Below are positions 54,116 through 64,000 of a stretch of 64,000 nucleotides of DNA, one piece after another. This stretch comes from Alteromonas macleodii (GTDB lineage: Bacteria > Pseudomonadota > Gammaproteobacteria > Enterobacterales > Alteromonadaceae), in contig NZ_LR812090.1 of assembly GCF_903772925.1 (NCBI RefSeq), forward strand, positions 686,629 through 750,628, read 5' to 3'. Both the position numbers and the translations under genes were made by a program. Positions within the stretch are counted from its first letter, which is position 1; each line of letters begins with the position of its first letter. The notes beneath the pieces were generated by a model. It worked only from the letters and a program-made list of their open reading frames with translations. It was not told the origin of the DNA and ran no database searches.

Positions 54116-55207
54116 TTAGGGGAGTAAATCCGTTACTGATGCCATTTGGCCTTCCGCCTCTAGCTGATTCCAATGGCTTTTAGTATCTAGTATTTCCTGT
54201 TTGATTGAAAAAAAACACTCTACTAGTCTGGGGTCGAAATGTTTCCCTGCTCCTTCTTTAAGGTGTTCAAATGCTTCTTCGTCAGACCATGCTTTTTTAT
54301 AAGGGCGTTTCATCGTAAGGGCATCGAATACATCGGCAATGGCGACTATACGAGCACTTTCAGGGATGTCTTCTCCAGATAAACCTTCGGGGTAACCCGT
54401 ACCATTCCACTTCTCGTGATGACATAGAGCAATTTCTGCAGCAAGATTAAACAACGGGGTATCGCATTGAGAAAGAATTTTGTGGCCAATTTGCGCGTGG
54501 GTGCGCATCACTTCCATTTCGCTGTTTATTAGCCTTCGAGGCGCTTTCAAAATAGCGTCGGGAATACCTATTTTACCTGTATCGTGCATAGGCGCGGCTT
54601 GCGCTAACAAGCAAGCATCATCATAGGACCATCCCCACGCAATCGCTAAACATTTGCTGTAGGCAGCCATGCGCCAAATGTGGTGCCCTGTGTCTGTGTC
54701 ATTATAGTGTCCTGCTGCCGCTAACATAGTAATGGCACTTTGCTGGCTTTTGCTAAGCTCTTCAGTGCGTTTTGACACTAAATGTTCGGTAGTACGCATT
54801 TGATGAGCGAGGCTGATATGCGTTTTCACGCGCGCAAGGGTAATACTGGGCGATACCGGTTTAGTTATATAGTCGACGGCGCCAAGTTTAAAACCCTTTT
54901 CCTCGTTTTCTCCTTGGGTCAATGCCGTAACAAAAATGACCGGAATTTTACTTAGCAGTCTATCCGTTTTTAGCTTTTTACAAACTTCAAACCCGTCCAT
55001 TCCCGGCATCATAATATCTAACAATATTAGGTCTGGCGTGAATTGCTGCACTATTTTTAGCGCAACCGCGCCGGATGGCGCGACCTTAACATCATAATAA
55101 GGGCTTAGTATGCCAAGCAATATATCAATATTGGCTGGCTCGTCGTCTACAACGAGGATACTGAATTTTTGTGCTACTTTATTCTGCTTGTTCATGCTTA
55201 ATTTCAT
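54116..55207 (-). CDS. HD-GYP response regulator (RpfG-like)
   Basis: A 363-residue two-domain protein. Receiver: SILVVDDEPANIDILLG, phospho-Asp in LILLDIMMPGMDGFEVC and VTALTQGENEEKGFKLGAVDYITKP. The HD-GYP domain keeps HDTGKIGIPD and HHEKWNGTGYPEG, so cyclic di-GMP phosphodiesterase activity is predicted. It overlaps the end of the hybrid kinase gene by 29 bp and should be phosphorylated by it. No clear ribosome site marks either Met1 or the Met four codons on (55195), so the start is uncertain. Confidence 0.92.
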   Translation of the reverse strand: MKLSMNKQNKVAQKFSILVVDDEPANIDILLGILSPYYDVKVAPSGAVALKIVQQFTPDLILLDIMMPGMDGFEVCKKLKTDRLLSKIPVIFVTALTQGENEEKGFKLGAVDYITKPVSPSITLARVKTHISLAHQMRTTEHLVSKRTEELSKSQQSAITMLAAAGHYNDTDTGHHIWRMAAYSKCLAIAWGWSYDDACLLAQAAPMHDTGKIGIPDAILKAPRRLINSEMEVMRTHAQIGHKILSQCDTPLFNLAAEIALCHHEKWNGTGYPEGLSGEDIPESARIVAIADVFDALTMKRPYKKAWSDEEAFEHLKEGAGKHFDPRLVECFFSIKQEILDTKSHWNQLEAEGQMASVTDLLP

Positions 55208-58067
55208 CTATGATTTTTTGCGCCACAACTAAAGCCCCTTCGAAATCATACACAGAGGCCCGCTGTTTTAATTGACTTATGCTGTGTGAATGGGCTGAAT
55301 CACAATGGCAAGCTGCAACTTCAGTAATATGGTCAAGTGCTTTTGCATCATAAGCTTCAAGAAAGGTTTTTATTTGGTATAGAGATAAGAGCAGAGGCTC
55401 CGTTCCCATGTTTTTACTCTCAACCGAGTCATTTTTTTGGCCTGTTTTATCTATGGTATGCGCAATTAGACGCAGCGTCGCATCTAGCTCGAAAGAAAGC
55501 TCTGCAATGTACTTCGCAATGACCGTATCCGGACGTTGTTGAACGTCTATAATACGTTGTAAATGTCGTTCTAGTGTACTTGCCCCAATCTTCTGAGCAT
55601 CTGCAATTAAATTTTTTAATAGCTGGCTTGTGCAGGATGGCGCATGAAAAATATTGAGCAGGTCCGACATTACGCTTCGTTGGCTATACTTGTTGTAAAA
55701 ATCTAATAAAGCAGTGAAGAATTTATTCAATCCATCCAAAGGCATGATATCAACATAGCCTGAGTGAATATGAATATCGATAGTATGGACAATTTCGTTT
55801 GCTGTGGCGGGTTTTACTAAATGATGGCACATACCAGCCGCTAGCGCTTTTTCTGATGCCTCATTGGTTTCATCAGCACTTAGCGCGATAATTGGCGTGA
55901 ACCAATTTCCATTTTGCGTTAGTGTTTCTGCGATGTCATAACCAGATATATCTGGCAAGTGACAATCAAGTAAAATGGCGTCAAAGGTATTCGAGTTACA
56001 AAGTGCCAGCGCATGCTCTCCCGTTGTAGCGGTCAACACCTTTACGCCTAAATCAGCAAGGATTTGTTGGCTTATCTCCACACTTATTAGGTCATCATCT
56101 ACTACTAATACTCGCTTACCTGCCAATCGATTCGTTCGCCACTTTTTGCTTTCAAGACCTTCGGTTGCCTCCTGATTTGTCGACACTTGCAAAGGCGATA
56201 AAGCAGAAATAATTTCGCTTTCTGTAAATGGAAGCTCAATAATTCGAACATCACTAGGGAAAATTTTTCCAAATCGCTTACGAACGTCTTCTCGACAAAA
56301 TGGGGTTATCAGAACATTGACGTTTAAGTCGCGGTATTCACCAAATTGCATGTGATTGGCAAAGCGTTTCCAGCTAGATTCATCAATGGGTAAATAAGCG
56401 ATGCTAAAGGGCGCCTGCTGTGAAAATAGCCCTTCTGCCTGATCTACAATTTGACAGTTGATGTTAAGTCTTTCTAACGTTTGACAAAGAATATGACATC
56501 CTTGCTCCACGCTTTCGTGTGTCTGAATGCAAAGTACTTCTGAGGGGAGGGAGACAGGAAGTAAAGCCTTAGTAGGCGTCTCGTCATCAAGGCAAACGGG
56601 AAGCGAGAATGCAAAGCAACTTCCCTCATTTATTTGACTTTCGAGGGTAAGCTCTCCCCCCATGAATTCTACAAGTCGCTTACAAATCGCAAGCCCTAAA
56701 CCTGTACCACCAAACTTTCGAGAAATGGATGCATCAGCCTGCTCGAAAGCGTTGAAAAGTTTTGCTTTGCCTGCATCGCTAATTCCCATTCCGGTGTCGC
56801 TTACACTAAAGAAAAGGTGATTATCCCGCTTATCGACTTTAAGGAGAACGTAACCTTTTTCTGTAAACTTGATAGCGTTGCTTAATAGATTTATTAAGAC
56901 TTGATAGATTTTTTCGCTATCCCCCTTGCATGGCGTGTTGGTATTGCAGCGAATATCAAAAAGTAACTGAAGATGTTTTTGCTGTGCTTTTACTTGAAAC
57001 ACCTGCGCCAGCTTTTCTATCATTTTAGTTAACGTAAATGGCTCGTCGAGAATATCTATTTTATTGGCTTCAACTTTGGAAAAGTCCAAAATACTATTCA
57101 TCAACTCGAGCAGCGCATTTGAACTGCGCTGAACTTTCTCTAAGTATTGCTGGCGCTGTTCATTATCGTTTGTTTCTAAGGCTAAATGCGTCAAACCAAT
57201 GATGGCGTTCATCGGCGTTCTTATCTCGTGACTCATTGTAGCAAGAAAGTCGGTTTTGGCTTTGTTTGCACTTTGCGCTTCGTCATAGGCTTTTTGTAGC
57301 TTCTGTTCAATGGCTTTTTGGCCGCTGATATCGTTGAATACACCCACATGCCCGTCGGGTTCACCTTCGTTATTCATCAGCGGTACCGCAACGATAGAGA
57401 TAGGGAATAGCCTGCCTCGCTTATCGGTAAAAAAGTCTTCATATGAGGTATAAGACTCTCCATTGCGAATAGCGAGGTTTACTGGACATTGCTCTCTAGG
57501 AAGGAGGGTGCCGTCTCCCTTTTGGTAATGGACGGTATCGTGAAAACGACGGTCTTGAAGTTCTTCTAAAGTCCACCCTAGAAGCTGAGAAGCGGCAGGA
57601 TTAAGAAATTGCGTTTGGCCTGCTGCATTTACTGCATAAACCCCTTCTCCAATACTATCGGTAATGCTGCGGTAAAAGGCGCGTCCTTCAGAAAGACGCT
57701 TTTCTAAACGTTTCTGTTGGGAAATATCTGTCCCAATAATAATGAGATGGTCGACAAGATTGGCTTTTTTAACAACTGGAACCACAGTGGCAAATACATA
57801 CCAAGGCTCCCCCGTCTTTCTTATGCTGTGAACTTCGCCTTGCCATATTTGGCCTTGTGAAAGTGAGCTGAATATCTCGTACTTTTCATCCACTGTAATA
57901 TTGGTGATGTCGAAGGCGGTGATATTCTCACCCACTATTTCTTGTTCAGAAAACCCTGAGAACTCACAACACTTTTCATTAGCACTAAGGATATTCCCTT
58001 TTACATCCATAGTTGCAACCATGCCATGCTTGTCCATAGCCTGACGTTCTAGCAATGGGCGGTTCAC
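55179..58067 (-). CDS. Hybrid sensor histidine kinase with two PAS domains
   Basis: A 962-residue soluble kinase without membrane segments. Order: PAS ([31 protein letters not shown]), a second PAS ([29 protein letters not shown]), HisKA ([22 protein letters not shown]), and HATPase ([36 protein letters not shown]). A degenerate receiver-like region follows, then a full receiver ([14 protein letters not shown], phospho-Asp in [14 protein letters not shown]) and a C-terminal helical region resembling Hpt. The Hpt-like stretch ([19 protein letters not shown]) lacks the phosphorylatable His at the expected place (Lys instead). Phosphate may therefore go directly to the HD-GYP regulator encoded next. 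Confidence 0.9.
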   Translation of the reverse strand: MNRPLLERQAMDKHGMVATMDVKGNILSANEKCCEFSGFSEQEIVGENITAFDITNITVDEKYEIFSSLSQGQIWQGEVHSIRKTGEPWYVFATVVPVVKKANLVDHLIIIGTDISQQKRLEKRLSEGRAFYRSITDSIGEGVYAVNAAGQTQFLNPAASQLLGWTLEELQDRRFHDTVHYQKGDGTLLPREQCPVNLAIRNGESYTSYEDFFTDKRGRLFPISIVAVPLMNNEGEPDGHVGVFNDISGQKAIEQKLQKAYDEAQSANKAKTDFLATMSHEIRTPMNAIIGLTHLALETNDNEQRQQYLEKVQRSSNALLELMNSILDFSKVEANKIDILDEPFTLTKMIEKLAQVFQVKAQQKHLQLLFDIRCNTNTPCKGDSEKIYQVLINLLSNAIKFTEKGYVLLKVDKRDNHLFFSVSDTGMGISDAGKAKLFNAFEQADASISRKFGGTGLGLAICKRLVEFMGGELTLESQINEGSCFAFSLPVCLDDETPTKALLPVSLPSEVLCIQTHESVEQGCHILCQTLERLNINCQIVDQAEGLFSQQAPFSIAYLPIDESSWKRFANHMQFGEYRDLNVNVLITPFCREDVRKRFGKIFPSDVRIIELPFTESEIISALSPLQVSTNQEATEGLESKKWRTNRLAGKRVLVVDDDLISVEISQQILADLGVKVLTATTGEHALALCNSNTFDAILLDCHLPDISGYDIAETLTQNGNWFTPIIALSADETNEASEKALAAGMCHHLVKPATANEIVHTIDIHIHSGYVDIMPLDGLNKFFTALLDFYNKYSQRSVMSDLLNIFHAPSCTSQLLKNLIADAQKIGASTLERHLQRIIDVQQRPDTVIAKYIAELSFELDATLRLIAHTIDKTGQKNDSVESKNMGTEPLLLSLYQIKTFLEAYDAKALDHITEVAACHCDSAHSHSISQLKQRASVYDFEGALVVAQKIIDEIKHEQAE

Positions 58068-58247
58068 AACAAAAGGCCCTTTGGAAGACGTAAAGTTAAC
58101 CTAGAGCAAGACAGTTGGTAGACAGGTAATGTCGTAAATTGCATAAGTGCAACGAAAGTGATTGGGGTTTGTTTAAGTTAAAGACAGAACCGCGATTTTT
58201 TCAACACGTTAAGCTTATTCTTTGGTAGCAGTTGCCTGATTTTAAAA

Positions 58248-58279
58248 TAAAAAAACGCATAGGTTTTGTCACTATGCGC
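58248..58279 (-). terminator. Intrinsic terminator after the acyl-CoA ligase gene
   Basis: On the minus strand cgcatag - 9 nt - ctatgcg (7-bp core) is followed by a long T run. It separates the ligase from the hybrid kinase genes. Confidence 0.8.
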
Positions 58280-58317
58280 TTTTCTATTAGTTGCTATTTT
58301 TGTGCTGTTTTGTGTTT

Positions 58318-59886
58318 TTAGGCAGAACGGAGTTCTCGACGCAATATTTTACCTACAGTTGATTTAGGTAGTTCTTCTAATATTGTAATTGACTTCGGCA
58401 CTTTGTAGTTCGTTAACTGCGTCTTACAATGTTCAATAACATCCTCCGTCGATACATCCCCTGATAGCGTAATGTAAGCACATACTCGCTCTCCTGTCTT
58501 ATCATCAGGCTTGCCAACAACAGCGGCTTCCATCACGCTGGGGTGCGACGTTAGCACATCTTCTATTTCGTTCGGATAAACGTTGAAGCCTGAAACAATA
58601 ATCATGTCTTTTAAGCGGTCTATAATTTTAATTGCGCCAGATTCTGTGCGAATACCGATATCACCGGTTTTGAAGAAGCCGTCTTCGGTCATTACCTTTG
58701 CCGTTTCATCATCCCGATTCCAATAGCCCATCATAACCTGCGGTCCGCGCACAGCTATTTGCCCCGACTCACCTTCTGAAGCTGGCTTATCATAACTATC
58801 AAGAAGGGCTACCTCAGTGTCTTCTAGCTTATGGCCGACTGTGCCTATTTCCTCTTTCCCTGGAATGTTGAATGAAACCACGGGCGCGGTTTCAGACAGG
58901 CCATAGCCCTCGGTGATGGTGTTACCCGTTACATCTCGCCAAATTGACACAGCTGCTTGGGTAAGCGCTGTACCGCCAGACATAGTGAGATGAAGATTAG
59001 AAAAATCAAGTTTTGCAAATTCTGGATGTCGCCCAAGACCGACAAATAGCGTATTTATACCCATAAAGGCGGATATTTTATGAGGCTTAAGTGTTTGAAT
59101 GAAACCGTCGATGTCTCTCGGGTTAGGAATAAGAATAATGTGCGTGCCTTTCGCAAATAGCGCCATCATACCTACCGTAAACGCATAAATATGATAAAGC
59201 GGTAACGGGCATACCAACACTTCTTCGCCGTCTTTGAAGCCTACACCAATGCGATCAAGCATTTGAATACAGTTAGCCATTACATTCTTATTGCTAAGTG
59301 CTGCGCCCTTAGAAACGCCGGTTGTACCTCCGGTGTATTGCAGCATGGCGAGATCATCTAACGCTATTGAAGGACGAGAGAACGAAGGCAGTGCACTTCC
59401 TATTTCAATTGCTTTGGTAAAAGAAATCGTCCCGTCGAGCGATGGCGCTGTACTAGGATCTAGTAACTCTGTTGCTGATGTCGTAATAACTGTCTCGATA
59501 CCAGTATCATCTTTAATGTTGGTAAACTTAGGAAGTAAGTCACTTAAGATCACCAAGGCTTTTGCACCACTATCGGTAAACTGGTGCTTCATTTCTCGCT
59601 CGGTGTATAGCGGGTTAGTATTTACTACAACAAGCCCCGCGCGTAATGCGGCATAAACGACAATAGGATTCTGGATAAGGTTAGGAAGTTGAATGGCTAC
59701 TTTTGTACCAGGAGTCAGCTTTGCTTCGTGCACAAAATAGCGGGCTAACGCAGACGACTTACTGTCGATATCGGCAAACGTGAGGGTTTGTCCAAGAGCC
59801 GTATATGCAGGTTTATCTGCAAACTTCTGTAAAACACTTTCAATATAGTCGGCTAGGCATGTCACATTATCAGGGTAAGTTATCAT
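58318..59886 (-). CDS. AMP-forming long-chain fatty acid-CoA ligase-like enzyme
   Basis: A 522-residue adenylate-forming enzyme. Motifs: the P-loop-like MLQYTGGTTGVSKGAALSNKNV, YGLSETAPVVSFN, TGDIGIRTESGAIKIIDRLKDMIIVSGFNVYPNEIEDVL and the C-terminal catalytic Lys in PKSTVGKILRRELR. It activates a carboxylic acid as acyl-AMP, then forms the CoA thioester. The length and motifs fit FadD-type acyl-CoA synthetases acting on fatty acids in the cytosol or at the membrane. It stands alone, closed by its own terminator. Confidence 0.93.
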   Translation of the reverse strand: MITYPDNVTCLADYIESVLQKFADKPAYTALGQTLTFADIDSKSSALARYFVHEAKLTPGTKVAIQLPNLIQNPIVVYAALRAGLVVVNTNPLYTEREMKHQFTDSGAKALVILSDLLPKFTNIKDDTGIETVITTSATELLDPSTAPSLDGTISFTKAIEIGSALPSFSRPSIALDDLAMLQYTGGTTGVSKGAALSNKNVMANCIQMLDRIGVGFKDGEEVLVCPLPLYHIYAFTVGMMALFAKGTHIILIPNPRDIDGFIQTLKPHKISAFMGINTLFVGLGRHPEFAKLDFSNLHLTMSGGTALTQAAVSIWRDVTGNTITEGYGLSETAPVVSFNIPGKEEIGTVGHKLEDTEVALLDSYDKPASEGESGQIAVRGPQVMMGYWNRDDETAKVMTEDGFFKTGDIGIRTESGAIKIIDRLKDMIIVSGFNVYPNEIEDVLTSHPSVMEAAVVGKPDDKTGERVCAYITLSGDVSTEDVIEHCKTQLTNYKVPKSITILEELPKSTVGKILRRELRSA

Positions 59887-59996
59887 GTTGCTTATTCCTA
59901 GTAAGGCAAAGGATGTAAAGTATATACCTTACATTAGCAAACTTAACTTTTTATTTACATCAGTGTTGGCTTATTTAATAGTATAAGTTTTAGTTA

Positions 59997-60473
59997 TTAA
60001 TGGGTGCTAAAACTATCACTGAATTGGCTGTAAATGTATCCCGCACAGAAGCCCGCAAAACACTGTGCTCCAAGCCCTAGCGACGAGCGAGCACCCGCAA
60101 TAAGGGTGACATTTAAAATGGGCTGCATGGCTAGTAACATCAATAGAAAAGAGAGGCCGCCTGCAACAGCGAATAGAACGGTTCGGCTAGTGCTGGTCGC
60201 GCTTTTTGCTTCGTGAAGGTTGAGTTGCTTAACGATAAAGTGTGTTATTGAGAAAGCTAACAGTAAAGTAACGGCGATAATAGCACCGTAAGTGGGTAAG
60301 AGACCTAAAGCGTCCTGCCATATCATGGAAAGCCAATCGCTAACGTTTAACTCCACGCCAATTTGAGCCAAGCCCATCAAAACAGAGATTGAATGAAATA
60401 CACTTGCAAGTAGGAAACCGACTGCCCAAGATGGGACAAAATGAAAAATAGCGCGGCGAGTTGAGTGTCTCAT
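59997..60473 (-). CDS. Hypothetical multi-pass membrane protein
   Basis: A roughly 158-residue protein not recognised. Four hydrophobic segments are visible: WAVGFLLASVFHSISVLMGLAQ, YGAIIAVTLLLAFSITHFIV, VLFAVAGGLSFLLMLLAM and LGAQCFAGFCAGYIYSQF. I start at MRHSTRRAIFHFVPSW (GGA about nine bases before); MYGM three codons earlier and a TTG further up are alternatives. It is divergent from the PQQ-like dehydrogenase gene; no functional link is apparent. Confidence 0.7.
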   Translation of the reverse strand: MRHSTRRAIFHFVPSWAVGFLLASVFHSISVLMGLAQIGVELNVSDWLSMIWQDALGLLPTYGAIIAVTLLLAFSITHFIVKQLNLHEAKSATSTSRTVLFAVAGGLSFLLMLLAMQPILNVTLIAGARSSLGLGAQCFAGFCAGYIYSQFSDSFSTH

Positions 60474-60624
60474 GCCATACATTCCGAAATTCGTCAGTAA
60501 GTACCATGTATTAACTCTCGACAAAGCGCAACAAGAAGACTGAATGTAGTTATATTACGCTTACTCACTAAGCATATCACTGTAGCTTAATTAAAATTAG
60601 TAAAGACGAGCGAGGGCAATCACA

Positions 60625-61863
60625 ATGAAGTCAGTGCGTACTATAAAAAAGTTTTTGGTTTTCGCGTTAGCTAGTGGTGCGTTTTCGCAAGTTCTGGCGT
60701 CTGACGTTGATGTCGAGCCCACACGAAATACTGAAAAGCATGCAGGTATAAGTGATGTGTCGGCGTCATTAAAAAGTTTTGCTAGCAATGTTGTAACCGA
60801 GCACTTAGTAACCTCGTTAGCGTTCCCGAAGGCGTTGACAACGGTTATTGATGAGGTGAACGCAACTACGCATATAGTGATAGTGACAAGGGATGGTGAG
60901 CTCGTTATTGCTGATGATGAAGGTGAAATTTCTAGATTTTCTTTGGGTCTCGATCATTTATATACAAAAGGGCAGGGAGGTGTGTTAGATATTCTTATCC
61001 CTTCTCAGTTCCCCGCCAACCCCACTGTATTACTCAGTTATTCCAAGGGTAGTGATGATGCTAACCGTCTTGCTGTAGTAAAAGGTGAGCTTTCTCTCAC
61101 CTCTGGCATTAGTAACATTGAACCCGTAATTGAAGTCGCGCAAACAAAAGATACGCCTGTGCACTATGGCGGGAAGCTTCTTCAGCTTGGAACTCGCGAT
61201 GCAAGCCAAGAACAGGGCTTTTTAGTCACCACAGGTGACGGGTTTGATTACCGAGAGCAAGCTCAGGTTATTAGCTCACAATTAGGTAAAGTACTTGGTT
61301 TTTCCATAGCGGGTAAGCCGTTAATGAACCCAGCATTTCCAGAAAGCCCTTACGTATACTCATTAGGGCATCGCAATCCACAGGGGTTAGTGCAAGGGCC
61401 TAAAGGGCAGGTATTTCTGCATGAGCACGGACCTGATGGCGGCGATGAAGTAAACTTGCTTAAAAAGGGCGCGAACTTCGGTTGGCCTGTCGTTACGTTA
61501 GGAAAAGACTATTCAGGCGCAAGAATTTCACCTTTTTCAACCTATCCGGATATGACAGACCCCATTGTGGATTGGACACCCTCCATCGCACCGTCATCTA
61601 TGGTTTACTACTCACATGATAAGTTTCCAATGTTGACCGATACTTTGCTTGTTACCAGTTTGAAAGCTAAAGCCTTGTATGCGGTCAATAAAACTCCGAA
61701 TAAGTATGTTTCTACGAAGATTTTTGACGCATTAGAAGTGAGGCTAAGAGACATCGCGGTCGATGGTGAAGGCAACCTTCTTCTATTGACGGATGGAGGA
61801 AATGCCAAGGTGGTAAAAGTTCGCCCAAACAGAACTAAGTTCAATAAAAGATCAATAAACTGA
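60625..61863 (+). CDS. PQQ-dependent aldose sugar dehydrogenase-like protein (YliI/HHIP-like)
   Basis: A 412-residue exported beta-propeller. Signal: TIKKFLVFALASGAFSQVLAS. The soluble glucose dehydrogenase signature is present: YSLGHRNPQGLVQGPKGQVFLHEHGPDGGDEVNLLKKGANFGWPVVTLGKDYSG, and the C-terminal RLRDIAVDGEGNLLLLTDGG repeat. Members oxidise aldose sugars in the periplasm with PQQ, but some YliI-like proteins have no known substrate. PQQ synthesis genes are not in the window. The N-terminal quarter is less conserved than the rest. Confidence 0.88.
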   Translation: MKSVRTIKKFLVFALASGAFSQVLASDVDVEPTRNTEKHAGISDVSASLKSFASNVVTEHLVTSLAFPKALTTVIDEVNATTHIVIVTRDGELVIADDEGEISRFSLGLDHLYTKGQGGVLDILIPSQFPANPTVLLSYSKGSDDANRLAVVKGELSLTSGISNIEPVIEVAQTKDTPVHYGGKLLQLGTRDASQEQGFLVTTGDGFDYREQAQVISSQLGKVLGFSIAGKPLMNPAFPESPYVYSLGHRNPQGLVQGPKGQVFLHEHGPDGGDEVNLLKKGANFGWPVVTLGKDYSGARISPFSTYPDMTDPIVDWTPSIAPSSMVYYSHDKFPMLTDTLLVTSLKAKALYAVNKTPNKYVSTKIFDALEVRLRDIAVDGEGNLLLLTDGGNAKVVKVRPNRTKFNKRSIN

Positions 61864-62239
61864 AATTTTGTTTCAAAATTGATGGTAATTTGAACTGGTC
61901 GCACCATAAATAGAATGAATCTTTGTCATAAGTGCAACACTATTATTTATCTTTATTGGTCAAACCATTATTGTTGAAAATGACTCCGTAATTCAATTTC
62001 TGTTTTTGTAAGTGGCTGAAATTAATAGTTAAAGATTGTTTTCAGCAAAAAGTCATTTTTTGCACCTATGCTCTTTTAGGTTTATCTAACGTTGAATCGA
62101 GCAGTTGTATAACCAACTGATTACTTTCAGTCATTACGTAACTGCTAAAAATCAGTTAAAATATCCCTCATTTTTATATGCGTATAGCTAAGACCGACTT
62201 AACACTACGCCCAAGTAAAACTAAGACCGAGAGAACTAT
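61864..62239. other. Promoter region of acnB
   Basis: A 376-bp AT-rich region between the dehydrogenase gene and acnB. There are several possible A/T-rich promoter elements but none that I can assign firmly. No gene is seen. Confidence 0.4.
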
Positions 62240-64000
62240 ATGAGTTTGTATTCAGAATATCTGGCAGAGATCGAAACCCGTAAAACGGAATTAGGTCTTA
62301 ACCCTAAGCCAATTGACAGTGCTGAACTGCTGTCTGAAATTATTGCTCAAATTAAAGATACAACAAACGAGCACCGCGAAGACTCTCTAAAATTCTTTAT
62401 CTATAACACTTTGCCGGGAACTACGCCTGCTGCTGGTGTTAAAGCGCAATTTTTGAAAGAAATTGTACTTGGCGAAGAAAAAGTAGAAGAAATCACGCCA
62501 GAGTTTGCACTTGAGCTACTTTCACACATGAAAGGCGGCCCGTCTGTAGAAGCACTTCTAGACCTTGCACTTTCTGATGATGAAACAGTTGCCAAGCCTG
62601 CAGCTGAAGTACTTAAAACTCAGGTTTATCTATACGAAGCCGATACTGAACGTCTTGAAACAGCATTTAAAGCGGGTAACGCGATTGCTAAAGACGTGCT
62701 AGAAAGCTACGCAAAAGCTGAATTCTTTACCAAGCTTCCTGATGTTCCAGAGAAAATTGAAGTAGTGACCTATATCGCTGCTGAAGGTGATATCTCAACT
62801 GACCTTCTTTCTCCTGGTAACCAAGCGCACTCTCGTGCAGACCGTGAACTTCACGGCCAGTGCATGATTTCTCCTGAAGCACAGCAAGAAATTGTTGAGC
62901 TTGGTAAAAAGCACCCTAACGCCAAAGTAATGCTAATTGCTGAAAAAGGCACAATGGGTGTAGGTTCTTCACGCATGTCTGGTGTGAATAACGTTGCACT
63001 ATGGGCAGGTGAGCCAACAAGTCCTTACATTCCTTTTGTAAACAAAGCGCCAATTGTTGCTGGTACTAACGGTATCGCACCAATCTTCCTTACTACCGTA
63101 GATGTAACTGGTGGTATTGGTCTTGACCTTAAAAACTGGGTTAAGAAAACAGACGAGAACGGCGAAGTCGTTCGCGATGCTAACGGCGACCCAGTGCTAG
63201 AAGAAGCTTACTCTGTTGCAACTGGTACGGTACTGACTATTGATACCAAAGCGAAGAAGCTTTTCAACGGTTCAGAAGAACTTGCTGACGTTTCTGCTTC
63301 ATTTACTCCTCAAAAAATGGAGTTCATGAAAGCGGGTGGTTCTTACGCCGTTGTATTCGGTAAGCAGCTACAATCTTTTGCTGCACGTACACTAGGTGTT
63401 GAAGCTCCGGCAGTTTACGCGCAATCGAAAGAAGTCTCACACGAAGGCCAAGGCCTTACTGCTGTAGAAAAAATCTTTAACCGCAATGCGGTAGGCGTAA
63501 ATTCAGATGCGCCGCTTCACGCGGGTTCTGATGTTCGCGTTAAAGTAAACATTGTAGGTTCTCAGGACACCACTGGCCCAATGACCTGCCAAGAACTAGA
63601 GTCTATGGCGGCATCAACTATTTCACCTACTGTTGACGGTGCATACCAGTCTGGTTGTCACACTGCGTCAGTATGGGATAAGAAAGCACAGGCTAACATT
63701 CCTAAGCTAATGTCATTTATGAACAACTTTGGTGTAATCACAGCACGTGACCCTAAAGGTGTTTATCACTCAATGACTGACGTTATTCACAAAGTGCTTA
63801 ACGACATCACGGTAGACGACCGCGCCATCATCATTGGTGGTGACTCGCATACTCGTATGTCAAAAGGCGTAGCATTCGGTGCCGACTCAGGTACGGTAGC
63901 ACTAGCGCTTGCGACAGGTGAAGCGGCAATGCCAATTCCAGAGTCTGTGAAAGTGACCTTTAAAGGTAGCATGAAAGAGCACATGGACTTCCGTGACGTA
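62240..64000 (+). CDS. acnB: Bifunctional aconitate hydratase 2 / 2-methylisocitrate dehydratase, partial
   Basis: The first 587 codons of aconitase B, cut off at the right edge (E. coli AcnB has 865 residues). I translated it from the ATG at 62240: MSLYSEYLAEIETRKTELGL and the HEAT-like N-terminal domain (SHMKGGPSVEALLDLALSD), then the swivelling domain (LLSPGNQAHSRADRELHGQCM; LIAEKGTMGVGSSRMSGVNNVALWAGEPTSPYIPFVNKAPIVAGTNG). The catalytic part begins with GSQDTTGPMTCQELESMAA, SGCHTASVWDKKAQ and GGDSHTRMSKGVAFGADSGTVALALATG. The Cys ligands of the 4Fe-4S cluster nearest the C-terminus are outside the window. It acts in the citric acid and methylcitrate cycles. Confidence 0.95.
   Translation, partial: MSLYSEYLAEIETRKTELGLNPKPIDSAELLSEIIAQIKDTTNEHREDSLKFFIYNTLPGTTPAAGVKAQFLKEIVLGEEKVEEITPEFALELLSHMKGGPSVEALLDLALSDDETVAKPAAEVLKTQVYLYEADTERLETAFKAGNAIAKDVLESYAKAEFFTKLPDVPEKIEVVTYIAAEGDISTDLLSPGNQAHSRADRELHGQCMISPEAQQEIVELGKKHPNAKVMLIAEKGTMGVGSSRMSGVNNVALWAGEPTSPYIPFVNKAPIVAGTNGIAPIFLTTVDVTGGIGLDLKNWVKKTDENGEVVRDANGDPVLEEAYSVATGTVLTIDTKAKKLFNGSEELADVSASFTPQKMEFMKAGGSYAVVFGKQLQSFAARTLGVEAPAVYAQSKEVSHEGQGLTAVEKIFNRNAVGVNSDAPLHAGSDVRVKVNIVGSQDTTGPMTCQELESMAASTISPTVDGAYQSGCHTASVWDKKAQANIPKLMSFMNNFGVITARDPKGVYHSMTDVIHKVLNDITVDDRAIIIGGDSHTRMSKGVAFGADSGTVALALATGEAAMPIPESVKVTFKGSMKEHMDFRDV

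Noticed and set aside
1..64000. CRISPR array, prophage, integron or plasmid functions
   Set aside because: No regularly spaced repeats, phage structural genes, integrases (apart from the IS transposase) or replication genes were seen.

Overview
This 64 kb window is a chromosomal segment of a marine gammaproteobacterium, most likely Alteromonas or a close relative (inference). The support is the set of close matches to enterobacterial proteins (RpoD, PhoB, PhoR, RdgC, AcnB), the rpsU-yqeY-dnaG-rpoD macromolecular synthesis order, many TonB-type envelope genes, a BenE transporter and the absence of plasmid or phage functions. Both edges cut genes: a stress kinase (srkA) on the left and aconitase B (acnB) on the right.

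Layout. 1-3.6 kb: srkA-ccoG (minus strand, with an FNR-like site upstream) and two small envelope genes. 3.58-4.88 kb: a complete IS3-family element with inverted ends, a 3-bp target duplication and a -1 frameshift site. 5-11.5 kb: an acyl-CoA dehydrogenase, then a convergent sugar/sugar-acid gene group (SDR, COG3618-type amidohydrolase, enolase-superfamily dehydratase, class II aldolase) and a Nudix protein carrying a lipoprotein signal. 11.7-20 kb: a two-gene RND efflux system, a short PstS-like periplasmic protein with a porin, and a chemoreceptor. 20-25 kb: rpoD, dnaG, yqeY and rpsU on the minus strand, with tsaD diverging from rpsU. 26.8-34.3 kb: an NPP-type phosphodiesterase, plsY, folB-folK-uppP, a HIT protein, a metallopeptidase lipoprotein and an HDOD protein. 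34.4-36.4 kb: benE and a divergent XRE-cupin regulator with a pair of palindromic operator candidates between them. 36.5-39.3 kb: rdgC and an orphan sensor kinase.

39.5-54 kb is the most interesting part. phoB-phoR-pstS is followed by a two-repeat lipoprotein, a TonB-dependent receptor, and a six-gene operon (DUF3450, long ExbB, ExbB, ExbD, TonB, TPR protein). Candidate Pho boxes lie upstream of phoB, the lipoprotein and the DUF3450 operon. The first and third share an identical 18-nt core and have a -10-like hexamer exactly 10 nt downstream. The whole block therefore looks like a phosphate-starvation TonB uptake system that carries its own energiser and regulator; this is inference, and its substrate is not known.

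54-64 kb: an HD-GYP response regulator overlapping a hybrid sensor kinase, an AMP-forming acyl-CoA ligase, a small membrane protein, a secreted PQQ-type sugar dehydrogenase-like protein, and acnB. I saw no tRNA, rRNA, CRISPR array or prophage.
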